From positions 4,534,001-4,598,000 of the forward strand of contig NZ_CP098755.1 in NCBI RefSeq assembly GCF_023746555.1: 64,000 nt of DNA, in the 5' to 3' direction. The notes beneath the pieces are model-generated. The model worked only from the letters and a program-made list of their open reading frames with translations, made no database searches and was not told the DNA's origin. The number at the start of each line of letters is the position of its first letter. The first letter of the stretch is position 1. The position numbers and the translations under genes were made by a program. This DNA is from Brevibacillus ruminantium. Lineage in GTDB: Bacteria; Bacillota; Bacilli; Brevibacillales; Brevibacillaceae. Shown here piece by piece: positions 32,457 through 41,312 of the stretch.

Positions 32457-32858
32457 TTATTCAAATCTGTTCTCCAAATCCCGTATGATGGCTTCCGCCT
32501 TGCGCAGCCAGTAGTCTTCTACTTCGCCGTCCTTGTCGACAGGCTCCTGGAATTGGTTCATCGCTGCGGAGCCTACAGCGGAAATATATCCGATATCTTC
32601 TTCCACATCCTGTTGATAGACGTGCTTCAGGACAAATGGAGTTCCCATTTCCAGCCAAGCATCGGCTCCATCCAGTTCGCCTTCTTGCACCTGCACGGGT
32701 ATTCGCAGATATACCATGCCTTCATCGTCCAGCTTTTTATCCAGAAAACCGCCATTATAGTCCCAGTTGGAGAGGGTAAATCCGTCGGGCTCCAGAGATT
32801 CGCGGAAATATCCATACGTTGCTCTCGTCCCTTCCAGACTGCTTTGAATGGTTTTCAC
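32457..32858 (-). CDS. yugN: YugN-family protein
   Basis: A 133-residue acidic protein of the YugN family, whose role is unknown. Conserved stretches are NWDYNGGFLDKKLDDE and VYLRIPVQVQEGELD. In B. subtilis yugN lies beside pgi, and here pgi is 2.7 kb upstream, so the linkage is loosely kept. The GTG start at 32858 follows GGAAGGG by 6 bases. It has its own terminator. Confidence 0.8.
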   Translation of the reverse strand: MKTIQSSLEGTRATYGYFRESLEPDGFTLSNWDYNGGFLDKKLDDEGMVYLRIPVQVQEGELDGADAWLEMGTPFVLKHVYQQDVEEDIGYISAVGSAAMNQFQEPVDKDGEVEDYWLRKAEAIIRDLENRFE

Positions 32859-32967
32859 TCCAATCCCTTCCTTTCTGCTTTTCCGTTTTTCCCAGTTGTG
32901 GTTACATTAGTGTGCGACAAATACCAGGGTTGTACTCATCAACCTTGGAAAAGCAGGGAAAACGCAA

Positions 32968-33004
32968 AGAAGCCCCAGCACCGCTTTACCGGGTGAGGCT
33001 TTTG
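32968..33004 (-). terminator. Terminator of proline-rich protein gene
   Basis: AAGCC..CACC and GGTG.GGCTT pair with small bulges; the minus strand continues into CTTCTTTG. Confidence 0.6.
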
Positions 33005-33026
33005 CAATCGAGGGCAAACACCCTCC

Positions 33027-33887
33027 CTATATCAGCACAATCGACAATAGGGAAAAGAGCGCCAAGGGTATGACTTTTTTTCGACAACGCCGAGGCTGGA
33101 ACTCCGAGGAGCAATACGGCGGCACGAGCGGCGGCGGCGGTGGCAGTGGCGGTGGAGGTACTGGCAGCGGCCGCAATGGTGGATATGGCGGGAATGGGGC
33201 TACAGGCGGATACGGCGGGTAGGGATAAGGCGGAAAGGGACGCACAGTTTCCGCCGGGCTTACTTTCGTCGGTTTCTTTTCCGTTTCCGCAGGACTAACC
33301 TGCTGCAGTGGAGCTACCAGCGGCACGCACGGTACGCAATAGGGCTGGGTTTGCGGTTGTGGAAATGGAAATGACGGATACGACGGATACGACGGTAAAG
33401 TGGAAGGACGGGTCGTACTCTCGGGGGATACTGCCGTATGGGGAAATCCACCGGGGCCTGGATATCCACCAGGGCCTGGAAAACCGCCGGGACCTGGATA
33501 TCCGCCAGGGCCTGGAAAACCGCCGGGACCTGGATAGGGCCGTACATTTGGACCGGTCGAAAATGGACTTACGGCTGTAAAAGGAGCCTGCATATTGGGA
33601 GAAGCCGAACCAAACGGGCTGGCCGAACCATAGGGAGACCACGAAACAGGGGCAAGATCAGGCTCATACTCTTCCCAATCATCCACTTCTTCTTCAATCT
33701 CGACATAAACATTCTGGTCATCCCAGTCGACGATTTCCCCCTCGTACACCTGCCCGTCCAGTGCTTCAATCCTCACCCTTTGCCGAGCGTGTTCCTGACA
33801 GACATTCTGAACGGTATGGCGAATATCCCTGATCATGCTGATCGCTTCTTGATCAACATGAAACAACTCCTTGTTTGACTCTTCCAT
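33027..33887 (-). CDS. Proline-rich repeat protein with C-terminal membrane tail
   Basis: A 286-residue protein in four parts. Residues 1-75 form an acidic N-domain with a small beta unit (VRIEALDGQVYEGEIVDWDD). Residues 115-150 hold six-residue repeats of PGPGG(F/Y) encoded by 18-bp tandem repeats (33433-33540). Residues 205-265 are polyproline (PPYPP, PPPPLPPPPP). The C-terminus is a basic stop followed by the hydrophobic tail VIPLALFSLLSIVLI, suggesting a tail anchor. GGGGAGGAG lies 8 bases before the ATG. It may be a surface, coat or matrix protein; no family assigned. Confidence 0.7.
   Translation of the reverse strand: MEESNKELFHVDQEAISMIRDIRHTVQNVCQEHARQRVRIEALDGQVYEGEIVDWDDQNVYVEIEEEVDDWEEYEPDLAPVSWSPYGSASPFGSASPNMQAPFTAVSPFSTGPNVRPYPGPGGFPGPGGYPGPGGFPGPGGYPGPGGFPHTAVSPESTTRPSTLPSYPSYPSFPFPQPQTQPYCVPCVPLVAPLQQVSPAETEKKPTKVSPAETVRPFPPYPYPPYPPVAPFPPYPPLRPLPVPPPPLPPPPPLVPPYCSSEFQPRRCRKKVIPLALFSLLSIVLI
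33433..33540 (-). repeat. Tandem 18-bp repeats coding PGPGG(F/Y)
   Basis: Units of about 18 bases (CCGGGACCTGGA(T/A)ATCC-type) repeat six times inside the proline-rich gene, alternating F and Y. Such tracts change copy number easily. Confidence 0.75.
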
Positions 33888-33989
33888 CGAAGAACTCCTC
33901 CCCTCTCGTGTTTCTTTATTACCATATACGGCAGTGGATGGGGAGGTGTCTATTTTCCGAAGAGGTCTAGCCTATTTTCCGGGTCCTTT

Positions 33990-35108
33990 TCAGATCGCTG
34001 CCGGCGATTGGACGAACCGGGCCGGCGAAAAGGAGGCCAGCGGCTCTGCCTGTCCGCTCTCCAGATAATCGGCCATCACTTTTGCCGTGATCGGGGAGAG
34101 CAAGATCCCGTTGCGAAAATGTCCAGCAGCGATCGAGATGCCTTGCCATCCGGGAACAGGGCCCAGCAGCGGCTTGCCGTCTGCGGTAGCGGGACGCAAA
34201 CCTGCCCAAGCCTCGAGAAAAGCAGCCGTTTGCAACGCGGGCACATACGGCCGCACGCCATTTACGATATGGGTAAGTCCGCTTAACGTGACTTCCCGCT
34301 GAAATCCCGCTTCATCCTCTGTTGCTCCCAAGACAATTTTTCCGTCCCGTTTGGGCGTGATATACCCGGTCGTTCCGAAAATGACGGTTTGCAAAGGGAA
34401 GCCGATGGAGGAGACAGCCGCTACCTGCCCGCGGACCGGTCTGATGGGCACCGGGCATTGGAGCCAGCCCGCCATGATTCCAGCCCATGCCCCTGAAGTA
34501 ATCACGGTATGCGATGCCAGCAGTTTTCCAGCAGCCGTTTGCACCCCGACAACACGAGTCCCTTCGGTAGCCATGCCGGTTACGACACAGCCCGACAGCA
34601 GCTTCACCCCCTGATTTCGGCAGGCCAGCACCAATGCGGCCAGCAGCAAACGGTTATTGATATGACCTTCTTCCCGTGAATAGATTCCCGCCATCGCGTG
34701 TTCCGTGATCAGCGGCTCCAGCTCTTGCATCTCTCTTGCGCTCATCCACTGAACGTTATAGCCTGCTTCCTTTTGCCATCTGTATTTTTTTTCCATGGAA
34801 GCAGTTTCTTCTTCCGTAAGGGCAACCGTGAGCACACCGGATGGCGTCGCCTGCACGTCAGCTCCCGACACCTCCTGCAGCGCACTCACCCACTCCGGGT
34901 AGAGCCGAAGCGAGGCGACTCCCAGTTCGAGCATGTCCCCAGGCTTGGAAAACTCTTTGAGTGGTGCCAGCATTCCGGCTGCTGCCGAGGATGCCTGCCC
35001 TCCCCAATCGCCTTGCTCCACCAAGGTAACTGTCATACCTCTACGGGACAATTCGTAAGCCAGGCTCAAGCCGATAATGCCTCCCCCTACCAGTAAACAG
35101 TCCGTCAC
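33990..35108 (-). CDS. thiO: Glycine oxidase ThiO
   Basis: A 372-residue FAD enzyme that oxidises glycine to dehydroglycine for thiazole synthesis in thiamine formation. The dinucleotide motif VGGGIIGLSLAYELSRRG is at residue 6 and GHFRNGILLSPITAKVMADY, the ThiO C-terminal signature, near 340. GTG at 35108 follows GAGGAAGAG; the longer frame upstream runs through the riboswitch. It is controlled by a TPP riboswitch. Unusually, no thiS, thiG or thiF follows; the next gene on the strand is the proline-rich protein. Confidence 0.93.
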   Translation of the reverse strand: MTDCLLVGGGIIGLSLAYELSRRGMTVTLVEQGDWGGQASSAAAGMLAPLKEFSKPGDMLELGVASLRLYPEWVSALQEVSGADVQATPSGVLTVALTEEETASMEKKYRWQKEAGYNVQWMSAREMQELEPLITEHAMAGIYSREEGHINNRLLLAALVLACRNQGVKLLSGCVVTGMATEGTRVVGVQTAAGKLLASHTVITSGAWAGIMAGWLQCPVPIRPVRGQVAAVSSIGFPLQTVIFGTTGYITPKRDGKIVLGATEDEAGFQREVTLSGLTHIVNGVRPYVPALQTAAFLEAWAGLRPATADGKPLLGPVPGWQGISIAAGHFRNGILLSPITAKVMADYLESGQAEPLASFSPARFVQSPAAI

Positions 35109-35135
35109 GTCTCTTCCTCTCCTTCTATCCAATAG

Positions 35136-35169
35136 AAAAGCCCACCCTCTCCAGCAGGAAAAGGCGGGC
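35136..35169 (-). terminator. Riboswitch expression-platform terminator
   Basis: On the minus strand GCCCGCC pairs with GGGTGGGC and is followed by TTTTCTAT, 28 bases before thiO. It is the probable terminator formed when TPP is bound. Confidence 0.75.
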
Positions 35170-35220
35170 ATTGAAAAAGCATCCCAAAGCACCGGCAGAC
35201 AACCATCTGTCTGCGTGCAG

Positions 35221-35313
35221 CCACTTCCCTTCGCCAGCATGATCTGGATCAGGTGCAAAGGGTCGACGGGTCACAGCTTCCGTCCTCTCAGCCCAGCATG
35301 ATGGACTCCCCCA
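35221..35313 (-). promoter_or_regulatory. TPP riboswitch (thi box)
   Basis: On the minus strand the aptamer begins GGGGGAGTCC, contains GGGCTGAGAGGACGG (the pyrimidine-binding CUGAGA), then GACCCTTTGCACCTGATCC and AGATCATGCTGGCGAAGGGA (the pyrophosphate helix), all in the consensus order. A hairpin at 35185-35215 and the terminator at 35136-35169 form the switch. High TPP should shut off thiO. Confidence 0.96.
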
Positions 35314-35381
35314 GTTACTTTTCGATCTATTCATTTACCTCTTCAGTATATTCCTCTGCATTGCTGTCTGACAAGAACCGG

Positions 35382-35627
35382 TTAATCTTCATCCTTGACA
35401 TCGTAGCTCTCCGGGACAGGTTCGTGCTTTTCGGCTTCCTCGAATTCCCTCAGCTTTCGCATCTGCTCCAGATAATGCTGGAATTGTTCTTTGTTGATGA
35501 GATACTCCTCTCCGTTGTGAACAGCACGGATGCGTCCTTCCCGAATTTTTTCAAGAATAAATGTGACGGGCAGCTCCAGGTATTCAGATGTTTCTTTTAC
35601 AGTCAGGTAGGATTTTGTGGTTTCCAC
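35382..35627 (-). CDS. Excisionase-type helix-turn-helix protein
   Basis: An 81-residue MerR-like HTH_17 protein. The pattern [20 protein letters not shown] followed by [19 protein letters not shown] is the excisionase-family DNA-binding fold with its wing. The C-terminal third is acidic. It starts at GTG 35627, inside the 3' end of pgi (44-base overlap), so it is probably translated from the pgi message. No phage or integrase gene is near, so it is more likely a chromosomal regulator than an Xis. Confidence 0.78.
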   Translation of the reverse strand: METTKSYLTVKETSEYLELPVTFILEKIREGRIRAVHNGEEYLINKEQFQHYLEQMRKLREFEEAEKHEPVPESYDVKDED

Positions 35628-36975
35628 GAATTCTCGCTTCCAATTCCGCTTTTAATTTTTCAAAACCGGGGCGGCCCAGCAAAGCAAACATATTCATCTT
35701 GTAGGCATCCACCCCAGGCTGATCAAAGGGATTGACCCCCAGCAGGTATCCGCTGATCGCACAGGCCTTTTCAAAAAAATAGACCAACTCACCAAAATGA
35801 TACGCTGTCAGGCGCGGAATTTCCACTACCAGATTAGGTACGCCGCCATCGGTATGAGCCAGCAGCGCCCCTTCCACTACCCGCGCACGGATCTCATCCA
35901 TCCCTTTTCCATCGAGGTATTGCAGGCCATCCAGATTATGCGGATCAACCGATATGGTCACGTCAACCTCAGATTTCCGGACCGTCAGGACGGTTTCGAA
36001 CAGATGGCGCTTCCCGTCTTGCAGATACTGTCCGATCGAGTGAAGATCGGTAGAATACTCTGCCGCTACAGGAAAAATTCCTTTGCCTCTCTTGCCCTCT
36101 GACTCGGCGAAGAGCTGTTTCCACCACTCGGCGAAAAAACGGAAGCGCGGCTCGTAGCTGACCAGCACCTCGATCAGCTTTCCCTTTTGATGCAGCAAAT
36201 GGCGAGCAGCGGCATACTGGTAGCAAGGATTGTCGACCAACTTCGGCGTCTCAAACCTCACTTTTCCATCAGCCGCTCCACTCAGAATTTCGTCAATATT
36301 GCTCCCGCCTACTGCGATGGGCAACAATCCGACCGGCGTAAAAATCGAGTACCGTCCCCCCACGTCATCGGGGATAGCAAAACTCTCGTATCCCTCTCTT
36401 TCTGCCAGCCGCCTGAGCACTCCTTGTTTCCTGTCCGTCGTCACATAAATCCGGGAACGCGCTCCCTCAGACCCGTATTTTTTCTCCATCCAATCGCGAA
36501 ACACGCGAAACGCAATGGCTGGTTCCAAGGTCGCACCCGATTTGGAAATCACATTCAAAGAGACATCTTTCCCAGCAAGCAGCTCCAGCAGCTGAGCGAT
36601 GTATACGGAACTGACATTATTGCCCACAAAATAGATCTCCGGCCCGCCTCTTTTGTCTGCTGACAACAGATTGGTGAAATGGTGACCGAGCATATCAAGC
36701 GCAGCTTTGGCGCCCAGATACGATCCCCCGATCCCGATGACAACCAGCACATCGGACGTGGACCGGATCTTTTCAGCCGCTTCTTTTATCTGCTTTCGTT
36801 CGGATTTTTTGTCCTGGACTGGCAAGTCGAGCCATCCGCGAGAATCGCTTCCTGGACCCGTCCCCTGGTGAAGGCGAATATGAGCGTCCAACACTTCCGG
36901 AGCAACCCGGTCCCAGTCGTGTTGATCGAGAAAAGCGCACGTATGGGAGTAGTCAAAACGAAGTCCCTGGTTCAT
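35584..36975 (-). CDS. pgi: Glucose-6-phosphate isomerase
   Basis: A 463-residue glycolytic enzyme interconverting glucose-6-P and fructose-6-P. Signatures are [19 protein letters not shown] near residue 80, [20 protein letters not shown] near 140, [18 protein letters not shown], and [12 protein letters not shown] near 425 with the catalytic region. GGGAGG lies 5 bases before the ATG. It is about 13 residues longer at the C-terminus than the B. subtilis enzyme, because its frame runs into the following HTH gene. Confidence 0.95.
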   Translation of the reverse strand: MNQGLRFDYSHTCAFLDQHDWDRVAPEVLDAHIRLHQGTGPGSDSRGWLDLPVQDKKSERKQIKEAAEKIRSTSDVLVVIGIGGSYLGAKAALDMLGHHFTNLLSADKRGGPEIYFVGNNVSSVYIAQLLELLAGKDVSLNVISKSGATLEPAIAFRVFRDWMEKKYGSEGARSRIYVTTDRKQGVLRRLAEREGYESFAIPDDVGGRYSIFTPVGLLPIAVGGSNIDEILSGAADGKVRFETPKLVDNPCYQYAAARHLLHQKGKLIEVLVSYEPRFRFFAEWWKQLFAESEGKRGKGIFPVAAEYSTDLHSIGQYLQDGKRHLFETVLTVRKSEVDVTISVDPHNLDGLQYLDGKGMDEIRARVVEGALLAHTDGGVPNLVVEIPRLTAYHFGELVYFFEKACAISGYLLGVNPFDQPGVDAYKMNMFALLGRPGFEKLKAELEARIRGNHKILPDCKRNI

Positions 36976-37095
36976 GGCTCCCTCCCTGTGAAGTCTTGCT
37001 TATCTTCCTACATCTTACTGGTGGGGCCTTGCAAGAGTTCGGCCGAAGATGCCACATTTTCTGCTCACTTTTTCCTTTCCCTTTTCTCGCCGGCA

Positions 37096-37117
37096 TTTGT
37101 GAACATTTTGTGAACAA
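37096..37117 (+). promoter_or_regulatory. Tandem 11-bp repeat upstream of efflux operon
   Basis: TTTGTGAACAT and TTTGTGAACAA are directly adjacent, a perfect 11-bp period typical of OmpR-family response-regulator boxes. A TACAAT -10-like element lies at 37177-37182. The matching regulator is not in the window. Confidence 0.5.
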
Positions 37118-37205
37118 GAGGTCATACCTGTTACTTTCAGGACAGCCCTCCGTAAAACAGAGTCGATAGTACTGCTTACAATACTTGGCAAGGGGATCGG
37201 AAACT

Positions 37206-38480
37206 ATGAAAAAACGATGGTGGATTATTGGTTCCATCACTGCGGTTTTGGTGATCGGAGCCGTTGGCGTGAAACTGATGGGGTCAGAGCAAGCGATAGG
37301 CATGCAGGTACAGGTCGGCTCAGTCATGACGTCCACATTGGAATCTCGCATCCTCACATCCGGCAGTGTCGTGGCGGAGGAAAAACATAAGCTCTATGCA
37401 AATGTGAACGGGACTTTGCGTGAATTTACACTCAAGGAAGGAGATGTCGTAAAAAAGGGGCAGGTAATCGGAAAAATTGATACCTCGGACGTCGAAAGCC
37501 GCTTGTTGGAGCTGGATGCACAGATTGAGCTGGCACGAGCCAATTTGTCCAAAGCTCAGGCAGGAAGTGAGCCGGAGGAGCTGGCGCAAGAACGCGAGCG
37601 CGTCGCTCAAGCGGAGCGGGAGTACGAAGCTGCGAAAAAGGAATACGAGCGACTTCACCAGCTCTTCACCTCTGGAGCAACCACCCAGCAAGAAGTAGAT
37701 CGGGCCAAAGGTCAGCTGGACTCACATCTCTCCTCGCTCAACGTGGCCAAACAACAGCTCACTTTGAAACAAAAGGGGCCGCGCAAAGAGGAGGTCGCTT
37801 CGCTCCAAGCGCAGATCAACAAATACCAGGTGGATAAGACAGGGCTGGAAAAGGAACGGACGCAAAGCGTTCTGATCGCTCCGGAAGACGGTACGGTGAT
37901 CAGCCTGGCTACCGACAACGGTCAATACGTCAACAAAGGAACAGAGATTTTAACGCTGGCCAACCTGAACAATCTGCTGGTACAAGCAGACATCAATGAA
38001 TCCGACATCAGCAAAATCAAGCTTGGACAGACAGCCACGATCGAGGGAAGCTCGCTTGGCAAGCAAAAGCTAAACGCCAAAGTGATTCGCATCGCTCCGG
38101 TCGCGGTCACCACCCAAAGCAGTTCTGGAACAAGCGAAAAAACGCGTGTCAAGGTGACGATGCAGCCCGAAGGTGATGTATCGGCCATGAAGCCAGGGTT
38201 CCATGTGGATATTGATATTTTGACGGAGAAAACGGAAAATGCCTTGCAAGTGCCGATTGAAGCGGTGCAGCAAGAGCAGGACGGCAGCACCTACGTCTGG
38301 ATCGCAGATGGCGGCTTGGCCAAAAAAGCGAAGGTAACCGTGGGCATGGAAAATGAGCTCTCCTCCGAAATCAAATCGGGACTGACCGGTGATGAGCAAA
38401 TCATTCTCAATCCTTCAGAAGGTTTGCAGGAAGATACGCCCGTCACACCTTCCACCATGCCGGGAATCGCTGGCATGTAA
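37206..38480 (+). CDS. Efflux periplasmic-adaptor-type subunit (HlyD/MacA-like)
   Basis: A 424-residue membrane-fusion protein. One N-terminal helix (residues 5-22) anchors it; then a biotinyl-lipoyl half (ANVNGTLREFTLKEGDVVKKG), a coiled coil of about residues 90-220 rich in Gln and Glu, the second lipoyl half (LIAPEDGTVISL) and beta-barrel domains. In B. subtilis YknX plays this role beside YknYZ. ATG at 37206 follows GGGGATCGG. First gene of a three-gene operon with the ATPase and permease; it likely exports a toxic peptide or drug. Confidence 0.9.
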   Translation: MKKRWWIIGSITAVLVIGAVGVKLMGSEQAIGMQVQVGSVMTSTLESRILTSGSVVAEEKHKLYANVNGTLREFTLKEGDVVKKGQVIGKIDTSDVESRLLELDAQIELARANLSKAQAGSEPEELAQERERVAQAEREYEAAKKEYERLHQLFTSGATTQQEVDRAKGQLDSHLSSLNVAKQQLTLKQKGPRKEEVASLQAQINKYQVDKTGLEKERTQSVLIAPEDGTVISLATDNGQYVNKGTEILTLANLNNLLVQADINESDISKIKLGQTATIEGSSLGKQKLNAKVIRIAPVAVTTQSSSGTSEKTRVKVTMQPEGDVSAMKPGFHVDIDILTEKTENALQVPIEAVQQEQDGSTYVWIADGGLAKKAKVTVGMENELSSEIKSGLTGDEQIILNPSEGLQEDTPVTPSTMPGIAGM

Positions 38481-38507
38481 CCACTTTGCAAAAAAGGAGG
38501 TCGGACC

Positions 38508-39227
38508 ATGCTGAATGTGGAAGGCCTGACGAAATCATATCAGACTGGCGATTCTGTACTGCCCATACTCCGAGGCGTCAACCTCTCCGTAGAGCAAGGG
38601 GAGTTTGTCGCCATCATGGGGCCATCGGGCTCGGGGAAATCAACTTTTATGAACATGCTTGGCTGTCTGGACCGCCCCGATCAAGGGACGTACAGGCTGG
38701 ACGGGGTCGAGGTGAGCAAGCTTGGTGACAAACAGTTGGCTCGGGTCCGCAACGAAAAGATCGGCTTCGTCTTTCAATCCTTCAACCTGCTGGCTCGCTC
38801 TACTGCCCTGCATAATGTAGAGCTTCCCATGATGTATGCCGGGGTGAGCCGCTCAAACCGCAGAAAGCGGGCCAGCGAGGCCTTGGAACGGGTTGGCCTG
38901 GCCCAGCGTATGTTTCACAAACCTACGCAATTGTCGGGGGGACAAAAGCAGCGCGTGGCGATTGCCAGAGCGTTGGTAAACAAACCGGCTATTTTGCTAG
39001 CCGACGAACCTACGGGAAACCTGGACTCTCGGTCCGGTACCGAGATCATGGCGATGTTTCAGGAGCTGCATGAACAAGGGGTCACGATCATCCTGGTTAC
39101 GCACGAGCTTGATATCGCCCAGCACGCGGAGAGGATCGTCACTTTTAAGGACGGTGTGATTATCCGCGACGAGCGTGTGGAAAATCGCTTGATCGCCGTC
39201 CCGTCTGATGAGGTGATCGTAACATGA
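38508..39227 (+). CDS. ABC transporter ATPase (MacB/YknY-like)
   Basis: A 239-residue ATPase of the LolD/MacB group. Walker A is GPSGSGKST near residue 43, signature LSGGQKQRVAIARAL near 143, Walker B AILLADEPTGNLD and the H-loop VTHELD. It powers the permease whose gene overlaps its end by an ATGA. AAAGGAGGT lies 8 bases before the ATG. Confidence 0.95.
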   Translation: MLNVEGLTKSYQTGDSVLPILRGVNLSVEQGEFVAIMGPSGSGKSTFMNMLGCLDRPDQGTYRLDGVEVSKLGDKQLARVRNEKIGFVFQSFNLLARSTALHNVELPMMYAGVSRSNRRKRASEALERVGLAQRMFHKPTQLSGGQKQRVAIARALVNKPAILLADEPTGNLDSRSGTEIMAMFQELHEQGVTIILVTHELDIAQHAERIVTFKDGVIIRDERVENRLIAVPSDEVIVT

Positions 39228-40417
39228 ATTTTTGGGAAGCATTCCGCACTGCGATAGAAGGCATATGGGCCAACAAGATGCGGTCCGGGCTGACCATGCT
39301 GGGGATTGTCATCGGTATTACGTCCGTGATCACCGTTAATACGCTGGGTGAAGGCGGACAAAAGGCACTTTCCAGCGAGATGGAAAAGTTCGGAAAAAAC
39401 AACTTTGATATTTTTGTCTTCTGGGATACAAAAGAAGAGCGCTCCCCTGACGACTTGACCGTAGAAGATGCAGAGACGCTGACCCGCATCAGCCCGTATA
39501 TCGAACAGATGGCTCCCTTGAATCAGTCCACTTCCATGATTAAGGGACCCAAAAAAGAAGAGAAAGTAAATGTGTATGCAACTACCTCTAACTATCTGGA
39601 CATCGCGTCGACAATCAAAGTCAATAAGGGACGTTTTTTCAGCGAAACAGATGACAAGGAATTACGCGGCGAGATCGTGATTGAGGACGCGTTGGCGAAG
39701 AAGCTGTTCGGTCAGATGAACCCAATCGGCCAGCGGGTAAAAATGGATAATAATAAATCACTCGTCGTCATCGGTACTTTCGTTGAAGAGAAATTCCGCT
39801 TTGACAACAGCGATACCTATAGCGCCTATATCCCGATCCGCTATGATCTCAGCTTTTACAAGGAACCCAGTATCAGTATGCTGGTGGGGAAGGCCGTAGA
39901 CGATGCTTCTGTCAATACAGCGATGAAACAGGCGAATCAATACCTTAGCCGAAAGCATAAGAAAGAAATAGAACACTACTTTACGCGCAGCATGCAAGAC
40001 AGCCTGCAGTCCTTTAACCAATTTACTGGTACCCTGACGATGATTTTCAGCGTCATTGCCGGTATTTCTCTGATCGTTGGCGGTGTGGGTGTCATGAACA
40101 TCATGCTGGTCTCCGTGACGGAGCGGACGCGGGAAATCGGTATCCGCAAAGCGTTGGGAGCGCGACGGCGAGACATCCTGATGCAATTTTTGATTGAGTC
40201 CGTGATTGTCTGTCTGATTAGCGGTCTGATCGGGGTTCTGCTCGGTTTGGGAGCAGCTGCCCTCGTCTCCTACTTCGCCAAAATGCCGCCGCTGCTCTCT
40301 TGGAACAGCATCATCACAGCGTTTGGTTTTTCCAGCGCAATCGGCATCTTTTTCGGGCTCTATCCGGCCAACAAAGCGGCCAAGCTGGACCCGATCGAAG
40401 CACTTCGCTACGAGTAA
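39224..40417 (+). CDS. ABC transporter permease (MacB/YknZ-like)
   Basis: A 397-residue FtsX-type permease. Helix 1 spans about 20-40 (MRSGLTMLGIVIGITSVITV), a MacB-type core domain fills 45-265, and three helices near the C-terminus include GGVGVMNIMLVSVTERTREIGIRKALGA. With the adaptor and ATPase it forms an efflux or lipid-strain-relief pump like YknXYZ. Its start overlaps the ATPase stop (ATGA). A terminator follows 40 bases on. Confidence 0.93.
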   Translation: MNFWEAFRTAIEGIWANKMRSGLTMLGIVIGITSVITVNTLGEGGQKALSSEMEKFGKNNFDIFVFWDTKEERSPDDLTVEDAETLTRISPYIEQMAPLNQSTSMIKGPKKEEKVNVYATTSNYLDIASTIKVNKGRFFSETDDKELRGEIVIEDALAKKLFGQMNPIGQRVKMDNNKSLVVIGTFVEEKFRFDNSDTYSAYIPIRYDLSFYKEPSISMLVGKAVDDASVNTAMKQANQYLSRKHKKEIEHYFTRSMQDSLQSFNQFTGTLTMIFSVIAGISLIVGGVGVMNIMLVSVTERTREIGIRKALGARRRDILMQFLIESVIVCLISGLIGVLLGLGAAALVSYFAKMPPLLSWNSIITAFGFSSAIGIFFGLYPANKAAKLDPIEALRYE

Positions 40418-40455
40418 CGGTAAATACCCCAGGATCTTTCGAGATGTCCACACAT

Positions 40456-40506
40456 GAAAAAGCAGTTGTTCAATCACTTTGGATGATTGAGCAACTGCTT
40501 TTTTCA
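40456..40506. terminator. Terminator of the efflux operon
   Basis: AAAAAGCAGTTG-T-TCAATCA pairs with TGATTGA-G-CAACTGCTTTTT. Confidence 0.92.
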
Positions 40507-40548
40507 GCATGGCACCTTTTTATATCAAGGAATCCATCACGATCACCT

Positions 40549-40728
40549 TCACGACATGGTGGGCGTGTCAGCCACAAGCTTCAAGAGAAAGAAGAGTGTA
40601 ATCCCGAAGCTGGCTACGACCCACCATAGCACTTTTCCCCCAGGCCTACCCTCCTTGTAGATGCCAAGCAACCGCCAGGTACCCACCGTCACACAGATGA
40701 CACTGACAAGCAGCAGGACGGTCCCCAC
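40549..40728 (-). CDS. Small two-helix membrane protein
   Basis: A 59-residue protein with hydrophobic helices GTVLLLVSVICVTVGTWRLL and VLWWVVASFGITLFFLLKLV, joined by IYKEGRPGGK. GTG at 40728 stands 7 bases after AGGGGG; the in-frame ATG at 40734 is too close to that site. It follows two tiny cytosolic genes on the same strand. Function unknown. Confidence 0.55.
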   Translation of the reverse strand: MGTVLLLVSVICVTVGTWRLLGIYKEGRPGGKVLWWVVASFGITLFFLLKLVADTPTMS

Positions 40729-40788
40729 GGTCATTCCCCCTTTCCCCTTCTCCTAGATATATGGGAAAAGTGGGGTAAAAATCCCTGT

Positions 40789-40935
40789 TCAATTTTTCTT
40801 CTTGCCCAAACGAGTGAGGATGCTGCGTCCCCGTTCCTTGATCGCCTCGTCCTTGAGCTCCAGCTCCCGGCGCTTTAACATGCCGTTTTTGGATGTATCC
40901 GGCCGTCCTTTCTGCCGATCCTTCTCCTCCGCCAT
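40789..40935 (-). CDS. Tiny charged protein (48 residues)
   Basis: Encodes a highly charged helical protein starting MAEEKDRQKGRPD and ending TRLGKKKN, with a run KRRELELKDEAIKERG in the middle. Its ATG shares one base with the stop of the DUF3886 gene (TGATG), so it is translationally coupled. No family recognised; coupling and clean start/stop support it being real. Confidence 0.55.
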   Translation of the reverse strand: MAEEKDRQKGRPDTSKNGMLKRRELELKDEAIKERGRSILTRLGKKKN

Positions 40936-41210
40936 CAGTTGTACTTGCCTCCCCCTTTTTTCTCATAATCGTCGAGCAGTTCGGCAAAGCTCTTGTTTCG
41001 CTCCCGCTGCTCCTGCTCCCGCCGCTTTTGTTCGGCTGCCGCCTGCACAGCTTGCTCCTGTTCTTTTTTCATCGTCTGTTCCAATTGCTTCAGTTTGCCA
41101 AGCGCATCCTCGCCAAGCATATCCTTCATGTGCAAGGCTGTTTTATTAGTTGTTTCCAGTTTGGCTGGCGCTGCAGCCTGACGGTTTTGCTTTCGCTGTT
41201 TTTTTGCCAT
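40935..41210 (-). CDS. YqkK/DUF3886-family protein
   Basis: A 91-residue hydrophilic protein: basic N-terminus MAKKQRKQNRQ, a long charged coiled coil (LKQLEQTMKKEQEQAVQAAA) and the C-terminal motif FAELLDDYEKKGG, which marks the DUF3886/YqkK family of spore formers. ATG at 41210 follows GGAGGG by 8 bases; the frame is open to 41249 without a site. It is coupled to the tiny gene downstream and divergent from sspK. Function unknown. Confidence 0.75.
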   Translation of the reverse strand: MAKKQRKQNRQAAAPAKLETTNKTALHMKDMLGEDALGKLKQLEQTMKKEQEQAVQAAAEQKRREQEQRERNKSFAELLDDYEKKGGGKYN

Positions 41211-41275
41211 TGTACTTGTCCCTCCGTGCTCACTTCGGTTATTTGCCATCTATCATTGAATCTGCCTCCGTTGGT

Positions 41276-41282
41276 CATACTA
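41276..41282 (+). promoter_or_regulatory. Sigma-G-type -10 element CATACTA upstream of sspK
   Basis: CATACTA lies 30 bases before the sspK start and matches the forespore sigma-G -10 pattern. The -35 is imperfect. Confidence 0.45.
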
Positions 41283-41312
41283 TGTTCATGTGACAAGTAA
41301 GGAGGGCAGACC

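Noticed and set aside
33308..33878. Plus-strand frames opposite the proline-rich gene
   Set aside because: They arise from the tandem repeats read backwards; no ribosome site.
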